DNA of 64,000 nt from contig JADJBC010000045.1 in assembly GCA_016703945.1 (NCBI GenBank), positions 62,001 to 126,000 of the forward strand, read 5' to 3'. Below, in pieces: positions 1 to 9,800 of the stretch. Under the pieces are notes generated by a model. It was not told the origin of the DNA, did no database searches, and worked only from the letters and a program-made list of their open reading frames with translations. This DNA is from Candidatus Aalborgicola danicus. GTDB lineage: Bacteria; Pseudomonadota; Gammaproteobacteria; Burkholderiales; Burkholderiaceae_C. The translations under genes and the position numbers were made by a program. Each line of letters starts with the position of its first letter. The first letter of the stretch is position 1.

Positions 1-242
1 AGGCCACTGCAGTCAAAACCGGCCTCGGGCGTGTTGCCACCATGGCGGTAGGGTGTGCCCACCAGGCTGAGGGCATAAATAGTGACGTCGTGGGCCTGGT
101 CCAGCGTCAGGCGGGCCGCTGGCTCCTGCCAGCTTGGGGCGTCTGAGCGGGGCTGTAGGGGCGGTGCCGAGCCGCAGGCGGCCAGCACCAGCACGGCGGC
201 CAACGCTGTGATCTTGACGGTCAGGTTTAAGGAGCGTGTCAT
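1..242 (-). CDS. NlpC/P60 family lipoprotein (partial, N-terminus only)
   Basis: The first 80 residues of a cell-wall hydrolase run off the window start. The translation begins MTRSLNLTVK, has a short hydrophobic signal peptide and a lipobox LAAC with the acylated cysteine at residue 23. At about residues 62-81 it reads GTPYRHGGNTPEAGFDCSGL, the hallmark of the NlpC/P60 fold, with the nucleophile Cys78 in DCSG. By family these are papain-like endopeptidases that cut stem-peptide bonds in peptidoglycan (MepS/Spr type). The lipobox predicts a membrane-anchored periplasmic enzyme. It is divergent from the aldo/keto reductase; the 65 bp between them must hold both start regions. Catalytic His residues lie outside the window. 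Confidence 0.88.
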   Translation of the reverse strand, partial: MTRSLNLTVKITALAAVLVLAACGSAPPLQPRSDAPSWQEPAARLTLDQAHDVTIYALSLVGTPYRHGGNTPEAGFDCSG

Positions 243-307
243 TTCATGGCACCATCGGCACCCAGTGATTTGAATCGTGATGTGTTTTCCATACAAAGGT
301 TGAGTTT

Positions 308-1288
308 ATGCAATATCGCCGTCTTGGCCGCAGTGGCCTGCAAGTAAGCGTGTTATCCCTGGGCTCTTGGGTCACTTACCACAACCAGGTGGACGTGGCC
401 GCCGCCCGTGAAATGCTGGCCGCCGCCATGGACGCCGGTGTCAATTTTTTCGACAACGCCGAGGTCTACGCGCTGGGCAAGAGTGAAACCGTGATGGGCG
501 AGGCCATCAAGGCCCTCAACTGGCCGCGCCTGAACTACGTGGTGTCCACCAAGTTCTATTGGGGCCTGTCACGCGACGGCAATACCGTGAACCGCAAGGA
601 CACGCTGAACCGCAAATACCTGATGCAGGCCATCGACGGATCGCTCCAGCGCATGGGGCTCGACTTTATCGACCTGGTCTATTGCCACCGCCCCGACCCG
701 CACACCCCCATTGACGAGACTGTGTGGGCCATGAGTGACATGATCAGCCAGGGCAAGGCCCTGTACTGGGGCACCAGCGAGTGGTCGGCCGCCGACATCC
801 GCGCTGCCTGGGACATTGCTGAGCGCCACCACCTGCACAAGCCGGTCATGGAGCAGCCCCAGTACAACGTGTTCTGCCGCAAACGGGTGGAGGTGGAATA
901 TGCCCGCCTGTATGAGGACATCGGCCTGGGCCTGACCACCTGGAGCCCGCTGGCCAGCGGCCTGCTGACCGGCAAATACCGCAACGGCATTCCCGAAGGC
1001 AGCCGTGGCTCGGTCAAGGGTATGGACTTCTTGCTCAAGGGTCTGACCGATGAGCCGAAAAACGCCGCCGTGTCCAAGCTGGAAGCGGTCGCGTCCGAGC
1101 TGGGCTGCAGCCTGAGCCAGCTCGCCATCGCTTGGACCGCCCACAACCCGCGTGTCAGCACCGTGATCACCGGGGCCTCCAAACTCTCACAACTGCAGGA
1201 CAACATGGGTGCCGTCGCCGTGCTGGAGAAACTGACGCCCGAGATCATGGCGAAAATCAACGACGCAACCGCCACGCTGGCGGACTGA
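308..1288 (+). CDS. Aldo/keto reductase, Kv-beta-like
   Basis: A 326-residue NADPH-dependent oxidoreductase with the AKR TIM-barrel signature. The expected catalytic tetrad is visible as Asp49, Tyr54, Lys82 and His127 (in YCHRPD). The middle and C-terminal half closely resemble eukaryotic potassium-channel beta subunits (YWGTSEWS, TTWSPLASGLLTGKY, IPEGSRGSVKG), so it belongs to the AKR6/AKR14 branch. At the fourth tetrad position Kv-beta carries Asn, whereas this protein has His, as in ordinary reductases. No channel gene is nearby, so it is likely a soluble carbonyl reductase of unknown physiological substrate. The yebC-like gene follows 32 bp downstream. Confidence 0.93.
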   Translation: MQYRRLGRSGLQVSVLSLGSWVTYHNQVDVAAAREMLAAAMDAGVNFFDNAEVYALGKSETVMGEAIKALNWPRLNYVVSTKFYWGLSRDGNTVNRKDTLNRKYLMQAIDGSLQRMGLDFIDLVYCHRPDPHTPIDETVWAMSDMISQGKALYWGTSEWSAADIRAAWDIAERHHLHKPVMEQPQYNVFCRKRVEVEYARLYEDIGLGLTTWSPLASGLLTGKYRNGIPEGSRGSVKGMDFLLKGLTDEPKNAAVSKLEAVASELGCSLSQLAIAWTAHNPRVSTVITGASKLSQLQDNMGAVAVLEKLTPEIMAKINDATATLAD

Positions 1289-1320
1289 ACCAACAACACT
1301 AAATAAAAGGACGATTCGAC

Positions 1321-2034
1321 ATGGGCGCACAGTGGAAAGCAAAAGGCAAGGAACTGGCAGCCAATGCCAAGGGCAAACTGTTCGGCCGCTTGGCCAAGGA
1401 CATCATGATTGCGGCACGCGCCGGGGCCGACCCGGCCGGCAACTCGCGCCTGCGCTTGGTGCTGGAACAGGCGCGCAAGGTCTCCATGCCCAAGGAAACG
1501 CTGGAGCGTGCCATCAAAAAGGGGGCCGGCCTAACCGGCGAGGCGGTGCATTTTGAGCACGTGATGTACGAAGGCTTTGCACCCCATCGCGTGGCCGTGA
1601 TGGTGGAATGCCTGACCGACAACGTCAACCGCACCGCACCCGAGATGCGTGTGTTATTCCGCAAGGGCCAGATCGGCACCTCCGGCTCAGTGTCCTGGGA
1701 CTTTGACCACGTGGGCATGATTGAAGCCGAGCCCGCAGCGGCAGGGGCGGACGCCGAAGTGGCTGCCATTGAAGCTGGCGCGCAAGACTTTGAACCCGGC
1801 GAGGACGGCGGCCCCGCCTTGTTCCTGACCGACCCCACCGACCTGGACATCGTCAGCCGCGCCCTGCCCGCCCATGGCTTTACCGTGGTATCAGCCAAGC
1901 TGGGTTACAAGCCCAAGAACCCGATCGACCCAGCCAGCCTCAGCGCCGCGGACCTGGAAGAGGTCGAAGCCTTTCTGGCGGCCATTGATGGCAATGACGA
2001 TGTGCAGAATGTCTATGTGGGGTTGGCGGGGTAG
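1321..2034 (+). CDS. yebC: YebC/PmpR family (TACO1-like) protein
   Basis: 237 residues, the normal family length, beginning MGAQWKAKGKELAANAKGK and containing the conserved segment RGQ-less N-terminal helix, then NSRLRLVLEQARKVSMPKET and the three-domain DUF28 layout. The family was described as DNA-binding regulators (PmpR, YebC). More recent work on family members points to a role in translation through stalling motifs, as for mitochondrial TACO1. A good ribosome site (AAAGGA) lies about 12 bp before the ATG. It sits in the same direction after the aldo/keto reductase and is followed 8 bp later by a GNAT gene, so the three may be cotranscribed. Confidence 0.93.
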   Translation: MGAQWKAKGKELAANAKGKLFGRLAKDIMIAARAGADPAGNSRLRLVLEQARKVSMPKETLERAIKKGAGLTGEAVHFEHVMYEGFAPHRVAVMVECLTDNVNRTAPEMRVLFRKGQIGTSGSVSWDFDHVGMIEAEPAAAGADAEVAAIEAGAQDFEPGEDGGPALFLTDPTDLDIVSRALPAHGFTVVSAKLGYKPKNPIDPASLSAADLEEVEAFLAAIDGNDDVQNVYVGLAG

Positions 2035-2042
2035 CCAACTGC

Positions 2043-2438
2043 ATGCAGATCCGACCTATTCTTGCGGACGAAATCGAAGCGGCAAGGTTGCTGTTGGCAG
2101 CCAACGCGTGGGGTCCGAGAGTCGCTGACGTTGAGGTTTTTCGGGAGCTGGTGTCACGATCCCAGGTGGCGCTGGTCGCCGTCCAAGGCAATCAGGTCAT
2201 TGGATTCCTGCGCGCCCTGACCGACGGCATCTTTAACGGCTACATCTCCATGGTGGTGGTGGACGAGAAGCACCGGGGCCAAGGGGTCGGCACCGCACTG
2301 GTGCAAGCCGCCATGGGCGACAACCACAAGATGACGTGGGTTTTGCGCGCCGGACGCGATGGTGTTTCTGCGTTCTACGAGAAGCTGGGTTACCGGCTTT
2401 CGGAGGTTGCTATGGAGCGACCGGGGAAACGTGAATGA
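2043..2438 (+). CDS. GNAT family N-acetyltransferase
   Basis: A compact 131-residue acetyltransferase. The acetyl-CoA pyrophosphate-binding motif A is clear at residues 78-85 (RGQGVGTA), preceded by the beta-4 strand ISMVVVDEKH and followed by the C-terminal FYEKLGYRLS typical of the fold. The substrate cannot be told from sequence; small stand-alone GNATs act on amino acids, antibiotics or protein N-termini. The gene starts 8 bp after yebC and is probably translated from the same message. Its 3' end is followed directly by one copy of the oriented repeat at 2442-2484. Confidence 0.88.
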   Translation: MQIRPILADEIEAARLLLAANAWGPRVADVEVFRELVSRSQVALVAVQGNQVIGFLRALTDGIFNGYISMVVVDEKHRGQGVGTALVQAAMGDNHKMTWVLRAGRDGVSAFYEKLGYRLSEVAMERPGKRE

Positions 2439-3377
2439 TTTAGGGCTCCAGCCCTTATAGCGATTGCGTAAACAGCTATGTATTTGGGGCCTACGGGTGA
2501 GTAGCAGACTTGCTGACTCAATCAGGGCTTCCGCCAGAGGGCCGACCAGCTCAATCGGAGCATTCCCGGTGAAGCGCCGAGGCACTGAATGGATAGCAAT
2601 ATCGGGGCCTCCGCTGGCCGGCAGCGATTCCGGCGCGAGCGCCGAGCTTAGCGCCTGCGCTTGCCTGCCTACCTTTGCCCTGACTGCGTTGGCCTGTTCC
2701 AACTGCAATATAGCCTGGGCCATGAGCGCCACTGCGTCCCTGTCATCCAGGGTCGAGGTCAGGGTGTTGGCGGCGGCGATCACGAACCTATCCGCCAACA
2801 CAACGGCCGTGTCGGCCGCAATCTTGAAGTAGGCCACTTGAACCCTGGCATCGTTAAGCGCACCGCTGAAGGCTTTTGTCGCACTGGCCAAAGCGGCATC
2901 ATCGGCAGCCGCAGCCATGGCGGCAGACGTTTGGCCTGCAGCGGCCAAAGCCACCGCGTCGGTGGCGTCTGCAAGGGTCTTGGCTTGGGCTTGCAAGGCT
3001 GCTGCGCCAACCAGCGTGTTCGCGGATGTGGTTGCCTTGTCGTTGGCCTTGATCGCATCCGCCAAGGCGCTTTCGGCAGGAACTTTGGCAAAAAATGGGG
3101 GTGAGTCTATGGTACTGAACCCCACGTTGGCAGGATCGCTCGAGAAAGCGTACGCGCTGGTCACTTCGTTGTTCCACGCCACCGCAGCCGTTGCGTATGG
3201 GGCCATGGTGCCGGTGGCGAACTCTTGTTCTGCGAGGATCTGGCCAATCTGCAACACCACCAGGCCACGCGCATTGGGGTTGGCAGCAAAGTAGGCGACC
3301 ACTGCCAAATACAAGTCCGTGTTGGGTAGCAGACCCATATTGCTCATGACGTTGTGCGCCAAAGCGCTATCGCTCAT
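2154..3377 (-). pseudogene. Remnant of a secreted, Ala-rich DUF4214/S-layer-like protein
   Basis: An open frame of 407 codons with no credible start or end. In-frame coding continues upstream to about 3535 without any start codon before a stop near 3545; it reads KFNDVSPSFAIYANQLNIAG, in keeping with coding DNA. The segment LYLAVVAYFAANPNARGLVV followed by an AVAWNNEV stretch and a long Ala-rich, coiled-coil-like region resembles secreted repeat proteins with DUF4214-type N-termini that I associate with Comamonadaceae. Past about 2600 the translation loses this character, passes through the repeat at 2442-2484 and runs antisense through the GNAT gene. I read it as a truncated relic, not a functional 407-residue protein. 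Confidence 0.45.
2442..2484 (+). repeat. Oriented short repeat, copy 1
   Basis: Core GGGCTCCAGCCCTTATAGC then TTGCGTAAACAGCTATGTAT. It matches five other copies in the window (13087, 26204, 40898, 45721, 57755) in the same orientation. The start is a small GGGCT/AGCCC inverted repeat. It lies between the GNAT stop codon and the decayed reading frame on the other strand. Confidence 0.7.
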
Positions 3378-3652
3378 TGAATCAAAGGCCGCACCAAACC
3401 TGACGGCAAGCTCCCGAATGGATTCCGGGGAGGTACCTGCGATATTGAGCTGGTTGGCATAGATCGCAAACGAAGGCGATACGTCATTGAACTTCGGTTG
3501 AGCATGCAGACGGCGGCTGGCGCGCCAAAAACGGTTGCTGGCATGTTCTTCTATCTCCCTTTAGGTGCAAGTTCCATTGGACCACGTATAAACAATTGAC
3601 GAGGCCCACTGAATCACCGCCAGTTCACACACACCTGATCGCCGATTAGCAG

Positions 3653-4314
3653 TCAGTCGTCAACATGCCCTTGACGCCGCAGGACCACATGGGTGGCTTT
3701 CTCCGAGGCAACAAACTGCACGCATTCGTACCCCAGAGCGCGCGCGTCAACCCCTCGAACAGTCGCTCCCCGGAGCCCAGCAGAACCGGCGAGATGGCGA
3801 CGTGCAGCTCATCGATGAGGCCCGCACGAAGATATTGCTGGATCGTGTTGGCTCCGCCGCCAATGCGCACATCCTTGTCCTTGGCAGCGTCGCGCGCCCG
3901 GTCAAGCGCCTCGTGAATACCACCCGTGACGAAGTGAAATGTCGTTCCGCCTTCCATTTCGATGGGCTCGCGTGCGTGATGGGTCAAGATAAAAGTGGGG
4001 ACATGATAGGGTGGGTTGTCGCCCCACCAGCCTTTCCAGTTCATGTCGGGCCAGGGTCCACGATCGGGGCTGAACATGTTCCTCCCGAGAATCCAGGCAC
4101 CCACATTGTTGAAGCCCCGCGCAGCAAAGTCGTCATCGATCCCTGTGGTGCCTCCATCGGCGCCAAACAGGGTCTGTTGGATCGTGCGTGTCGGGAATAC
4201 CCACTGGTGCAAATCTGTCCCGCCAACGCCGAGCGGATGGTTGAGGCCCTGGTTCGGACCCGCGCCAAATCCGTCAAGCGAGATGGTGAAGCCCTCAACT
4301 CGTACGCGTGTCAT
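3653..4314 (-). pseudogene. RibD C-terminal/dihydrofolate reductase-like protein, 1-base frameshift near the 3' end
   Basis: The frame starts MTRVRVEGFTISLDGFGAG and carries the RibD_C/DHFR-like landmarks GRNMFSPDRGPW, PTFILTHHAREP, IGGGANTIQQYLRAGLIDEL and HVAISPVLLGSGERLFEG. These proteins are NAD(P)H-dependent reductases related to the deaminase-reductase of riboflavin synthesis. After LFEG the open frame becomes ALWGTNACSLLPRRKP, which is not family-like. Adding one G to the GGGG run near 3753 restores ALGYECVQFVASEKATHVVL and a TGA at 3653-3655. The uncorrected frame ends at 3646. A sequencing error in the homopolymer or a recent mutation would both fit. It probably encodes a protein of about 220 residues. 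Confidence 0.75.
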
Positions 4315-4459
4315 TTATTTGCCTTTCTTCTGACGGAAGCCAAACGTGATGTCCAGAGCAAGGCCTTCCGCACCCGGCTTCAAACGATTCTAGGCCCGAG
4401 ATTGAAAATTGAAGCGCCCTTTTCCGATCCGCCAGCCCTGCACACACGGTGGCGCAAAG

Positions 4460-6865
4460 TTACTGCACCAACTCCACCGCCAACTCCCGCGTCTCTGATC
4501 GCCCATCGGCATCCACCACACGCAGGGTGTAGCGCCCGGCCTGCGGTGGTATCCAGGCCAGGGTCTCGCCGGGGCGGCTCTGCCCTAACAGAGTATCTTG
4601 AGCAAACCAGTGCAACACCGTGCCATTGCCTGCCTCGGCCCGCAGTTGGATTGGCTGCGGCTGGTTCAGGCGCTGCATGTGGGTGACACCGCGCAGGGGC
4701 AGCACGATGTGGGGTGCGCCCTCAAACATAGCGGTTTGGGCGCATTCACCGCCGGGTGGCAGGCGCAAGGGCAAACCCGCGCGCTTGAACAGGGCCAGCA
4801 TGTCGGACGGCCAGTACTCAAACGTCTCTTCGCGGGTGTGCGGCCCCGGCGCACACGCCAGTTTGCCGCTGCGCGTATCGACCAGCACGGTGCGGTGCAA
4901 GGTGCTTTGGCGGATGGGGGACTTGCCGGCGATGAACCAGGCGCTGTGGCGGACCTTGCAGGCGTCGTTGGGCAGGTCGCCGCTGGCGGCGCAGACCTCG
5001 ATCTTTTGCAAGTCCGCAGGCTGGGCAAAAGCCATTTCGGCGGGGGCCAGGCGCTCGGCGCGCAAGGCGTCAACGATGCGCAAGAACAAAGGCGCGGCGG
5101 CCTCGATGCCGATCAATGCGGGGTTGCTGGAGCCGTCGAAATTACCGACCCACACGACCAAGGCGTAGCGCCCGAACACGCCCGCGGTCCAGGCATCGCG
5201 AAAGCCCCATGAGGTGCCGGTCTTCCAGGCCACGGCGGGGCGCGCGGGTGCAAAGGTGTCGGGCCGCGGCGACTGACGCAGCATGTCCAGCGTGATGTGG
5301 GACGCGGCGGCACTGAGCAGGGTCAATGGGGGCTGCGCGGGCTTAGAGGCGGCCAGATACTGCAACTCCTGCCACTGACCCCGGTTTGCCAGCATGGCGT
5401 AGAACTGCACCAGCTCTTCGGGCGTCAGCTCCCCACCACCCAGCGCCAAGGCCAGGCCGTAGTGGGACTCGGATGCCATTTTTTGCACGCCGCCCAACTT
5501 CAGAAAGTCGTACAGATTGGGGCGGGTCAGGCGGGAGGCCAGGTCCACTGCGGGCAGGTTGCGGCTGCGGATCAGGGCCTCTTGCGCGGGCAGCGGTCCG
5601 GCAAAACGGCCATCAAAATTCTCGGGGGAAAAACCACCATAACTGCTGGGCGCATCCTTGAGGATGGAGGCCGAGTGGATCAGTCCCTGGTCCAGCGCCA
5701 AGCCGTAGATAAAAGGTTTCAACGTCGAGCCGGGTGAACGCCGACCCAACGCGCAATTGACCTGGCCGGCAATGGCCTCGTTGCGGTAGTCCGCCGAGCC
5801 CACCAGCGCCTTGACCTGCAAGTTGGACGTGTCCACCAGCAGCGCGCAGGCGTTGTTGATGCCCACGTCGTGCCGCGACTTGACGTATTCGCCCAGGACC
5901 CGCTCCAGCACCATTTGCGTGGGCAGGTCCACGCTGGCCACCAGCTCGCGCGCGCCGCTTTGGCGCAACAAGGCGTCCACCAAGTGGGGCGCATGGAAGG
6001 GCAGGCTGGCGCGTGTCTTGAAAGGCGTCTGCAAAGCGTTGGCCTCCAACAAGCGCACGTCCGCCGGATATTGGGCCACCCAACGCTGCACCAGGCGCTG
6101 GCGTGCGGCGCGTAATTCGACCGATGCGGATGCGCTATTTCCCCCACTAGAAAATTCACCCACACGCTTGCGCGGGTTCTGCGGAATGACAGCCAGGTTC
6201 AGGGCCTCGGCCGCCGTCAGCAGGCGTGCGGGTTTGCGCAAATACACCAGGCTGGCGGCGCCCACACCTTCAATATTGCCGCCAAACGGGGCCACGTTGA
6301 GATAAGCCTCCAGAATGTCACGCTTGCTGTAGCGCAACTCCAGCCACAGGGCGGCGGCCACCTGGCGCAGCTTGCCTTTGACGTCGCGGCTGTCGATGCC
6401 ATAGGCGCGCCGCGCCAGTTGCATGGTGATGGTGGAGCCGCCCATCCGGCGCTGCCCTACCGCCGTGGACCCTGCGGCCCGCACCAGGGCCCAAGGGTTG
6501 ACGCCGAAGTGCCAGTAGAACCAGCGGTCTTCGTACAAGAGCACTGCTTCGCGCATGGGCGGGGCAATGTCGTCCAGCGGTGTCCACAGGCGGTATTGCT
6601 CGTCAGAGGCCAGCGTCAGCCGCAGTAGTTCGCCACCCGCAGCCGTGATGCTGCGCGAGGATGGCGCCAGGCTGGACAAGGGTGGCTTGGGCAGCCAGCG
6701 TGGCAACACCAGCACCGCCAACAGAGCGAGCGCGCACAGCAGGCCTGTCTTTGCACGCCGCCCCAGGCGCCCTTGCCCACCACCTACCCCATCAAAGGCT
6801 TCGACCGACTCAGCCCGAACGGGGAGGTGCAAAGCGGCCATGGCTTGCCGCAACCCACGCATCAC
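4460..6865 (-). CDS. pbpC: Penicillin-binding protein 1C
   Basis: A bifunctional class A peptidoglycan synthase of 801 residues. After a cytoplasmic tail and a membrane anchor (about residues 39-58) comes the glycosyltransferase family 51 domain with catalytic Glu112 in YEDRWFYWHFG and the motif RMGGSTITMQLAR. The transpeptidase domain has the SxxK motif at Ser380 (SPGSTLKPF), SRN, and KTGTSWGF near residue 547. The C-terminal 90 or so residues form the BiPBP_C-type domain found in PBP1C but not PBP1A/B. The start ATG overlaps the stop of the alpha-2-macroglobulin gene as ATGA. This is the well-known pbpC-yfhM pairing, thought to link wall repair with trapping of invading proteases. Confidence 0.95.
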   Translation of the reverse strand: MMRGLRQAMAALHLPVRAESVEAFDGVGGGQGRLGRRAKTGLLCALALLAVLVLPRWLPKPPLSSLAPSSRSITAAGGELLRLTLASDEQYRLWTPLDDIAPPMREAVLLYEDRWFYWHFGVNPWALVRAAGSTAVGQRRMGGSTITMQLARRAYGIDSRDVKGKLRQVAAALWLELRYSKRDILEAYLNVAPFGGNIEGVGAASLVYLRKPARLLTAAEALNLAVIPQNPRKRVGEFSSGGNSASASVELRAARQRLVQRWVAQYPADVRLLEANALQTPFKTRASLPFHAPHLVDALLRQSGARELVASVDLPTQMVLERVLGEYVKSRHDVGINNACALLVDTSNLQVKALVGSADYRNEAIAGQVNCALGRRSPGSTLKPFIYGLALDQGLIHSASILKDAPSSYGGFSPENFDGRFAGPLPAQEALIRSRNLPAVDLASRLTRPNLYDFLKLGGVQKMASESHYGLALALGGGELTPEELVQFYAMLANRGQWQELQYLAASKPAQPPLTLLSAAASHITLDMLRQSPRPDTFAPARPAVAWKTGTSWGFRDAWTAGVFGRYALVVWVGNFDGSSNPALIGIEAAAPLFLRIVDALRAERLAPAEMAFAQPADLQKIEVCAASGDLPNDACKVRHSAWFIAGKSPIRQSTLHRTVLVDTRSGKLACAPGPHTREETFEYWPSDMLALFKRAGLPLRLPPGGECAQTAMFEGAPHIVLPLRGVTHMQRLNQPQPIQLRAEAGNGTVLHWFAQDTLLGQSRPGETLAWIPPQAGRYTLRVVDADGRSETRELAVELVQ

Positions 6866-9800
6866 TTGCCCGCCGGCTTGACCACAAATTTTCCACCCGC
6901 CGAGCGACCGAAGATGCGGCGTTCGTACATGGCTTCTGCATACGCAGCGGGCACGATGAATTCACCGATATTGGTGGCGCGCACCTTGTAGGTCACCTCG
7001 CTCATCCGGCCTTCCACGCCGCCGTAAAACACCACTCGGTCTTCGCGGATATCGGCGTATTCGATGTTCCAACTGCTCTTGCCACCCAGGCGGCGGCGCC
7101 AGATGGGCAGGTCGGGCGCGTCGTCGTCCGACGGTGCAGACAACACCGGCTCCAGCCCGCCGGGCAGTATGTCCACCAGCGCCACTTGCGGCACTTCGTT
7201 GCGCTCGGTGGAGCGCACGCGCACCCGCACGGTCAGCTCATCACCCACGGCGGCTTCCGTCACCACAGTACCCTTGGCATCCAAAAATTCGTGGATGATT
7301 TCCAGGCCTTTGTTGACGGCCTCTTTGGGCACGGTGCGCTCAAAACCGGACTCGGCCCAGCCGTAAAACAAGGGCAACTCACCGCCGTTGTTCATCACCA
7401 GCTTGGTACTGTCCAGCGGCACGGCCAGCTTGGCCAGCGCCAGTTGCTGGGGCAGCTCCAGCGCCTTGGCCACACCGGCCGCATTCACCGCGCTGATCGC
7501 CACCTTGCCCGCAGCCGACTGGGCCGCCAGGTTGGCAAAGGCATCGATGGCGAGCAACATGCGGGCCGCGGACAGGCTCTGGTAGTAGTTCTCACGGATG
7601 GCGGTGGCCATGCGGCTCCAGTAATCCATGGGCAGCGTCTTGATCTGCGCCGGGAAATGCTGGGCCAGCAGTTGCACCGTGGTGGACTGGTGCACCAGCG
7701 GGTCGTAGTAGTAGCGCCAGGTCCAGTCTTTCCACGGGTCGGTATTGGCCAGCAATTCTTTCAGCGCGGGTTGCAACAGTTCCTGCGCGATCTTCTCTTG
7801 CTTGAGCATCTGGAAGCTCGCCGCCAGGTAGACAGCGCCCAGGTCGCGGCGCAGCAACTCGCGTTGTTTGTCATTGCTGGCGCTGGCCGTCATTTGCCGC
7901 AGGCCCTCGTTGAGGTTGGTCAGTGCCGCCGTGGTCACCACGCCCTGGCGTGTCAACAAATAGGCGGCCTGGGCCTGGATGCGCCACGTGTAGTCGTAAC
8001 GGTTGTTCACCTCGGCAATGCGGGTCTGCAGGTTGACATTGGCCCGCTGCAACATGTCGTTAGGCACGGCAAACTTGCGGTCCTTGGCCTCCACCAATAG
8101 GTTCACGACATAGGTGGTGGCAAACAGGTCCGACGGCCCGCCCGGCCACATGGCAAAGCCGCCATCGGCCGTTTGCCGCGCACGCACCTGGGCCAGGTAA
8201 CGTTCGAACGATTTTTTGGGGTCCGGCGCCTTGGCACCATGCTGGCTCATCTTTTGCAATTGCTCGGCCACGCCGGGTTGCGCCGCCAGCAGCACGGCCG
8301 GGAAAATCTGGCTGGTGATCTGCTCGGTGCAACCGTAGGGGTAGACCTCCAGGTACTGCATCAGGCCGGTCGAGAAAGCCCACGGCGAGGACGACAACGC
8401 GGCCTCGCTGCGCTTGAAGTTGGGGTACATGTCGGCCTGCGATTTGATCTCCGCATCGCCACGGAACATCCCGGTTTGCACCAGCGTGACAAAGGCCGAT
8501 GCGGGGCGCACGCTCACGTCCGTGGACAAGCGGGCCTTGGCCTCCCCCACCTGGGCGGTGAAGATGACACTGGCCGAACCCAGCACTGCTTGCGCACCGG
8601 GCTTGGCACGCACGCGGAACTTGGTGGCCACCTCCGAGCGCTCACTCACCTTGAGTTGCTGCGTGGCGGGGCCTACCACCTCCAGGCCCGGGGACACGGT
8701 CAGGGCCAAGGCCAGCGCCGCATCCTTGCCCGAGCCCTTGGTGTTGTTGGCCACACCCACGCCGATTTCGACCTCGTCGCCGGGGGTGATCGCGACCGGC
8801 ACATTGGGCAGCAACACAATATCGCCGCGCACCACGGTTTGCTTGGTGGCGGCCGACACCGTGTCGTCATTGATGGTGACTGCCATCACCCGCAGGCTGC
8901 CGTTGAAGCTTTCCGGCACGGTGTAGCTGAACTCGCGGCTGCCGTTGATGTCCACCACGCCGGACCAGAACACCACCGGTTTGTCCGTGCGGCGCTTGAA
9001 GGGGTTCAGGTGTTTGCCGGTCTGGCCTTCAGCATCGCCGCCGGGTGCGGCCTGCATCAGCTTCTTGAATTCCGGCAGTATCAAATCCAGCGTCTGCTGG
9101 GTGCTGACTTCCAGCGCCCGTTTCTGGAAGAAGAACTTCAGCGGATCGGGCGCCTGGTAACGCGCCACCTGCAAGATGCCTTCGTCCACCGCAAACAACA
9201 CGGCGCGGCTGGGCACTTTGGATTCCAGCTTGAACTTGGCAGTCTGCCCCGGCTTGATCAGTTCGGGCACTTGCAGCGTCATCGGGTTGGTGCGCTTGGC
9301 CAGGCTGGTGGCGAAAGGCACCACGCCATAACTCATGGGGCTCATGTAGATTTCGTTGGATGCCAGGTCACGTGCAAACTGCACCGACACATAACCATTG
9401 CCCTCAAAGTCCTTAGGCAAGGTGATTTTTTGCACCGATGCCGTGTCCTTGGCCATGAACCACTTGTGGGTGAACACCTTGTCGCGCTCGATGGTGATCA
9501 GGCCCGCGCCGGCATAGGGCGCGCGGATGCTGATCTCGATCTCGTCGCCAGGCTCGTAGTCTCGTCTGTTCAGCGTCATCTGCAGCTCGGCATTGCGGTC
9601 CAGCGAGCGCGACACGTTGCCCGTGCCTGCCACGCTGTAGACCACCCGCGCCAGCTCCAGGCCATTGGCATCGCGTACGGCATAGGCAAAGTTGCCCGGC
9701 GTCTGTGTGGCCAGCATCACATTGCTGCCATTGGCGGCTATGGTGAAGGGCTCTTCCTTGAGCACACTTTCCTTGGCGCGCGATTCGTACTTGAACAAGC

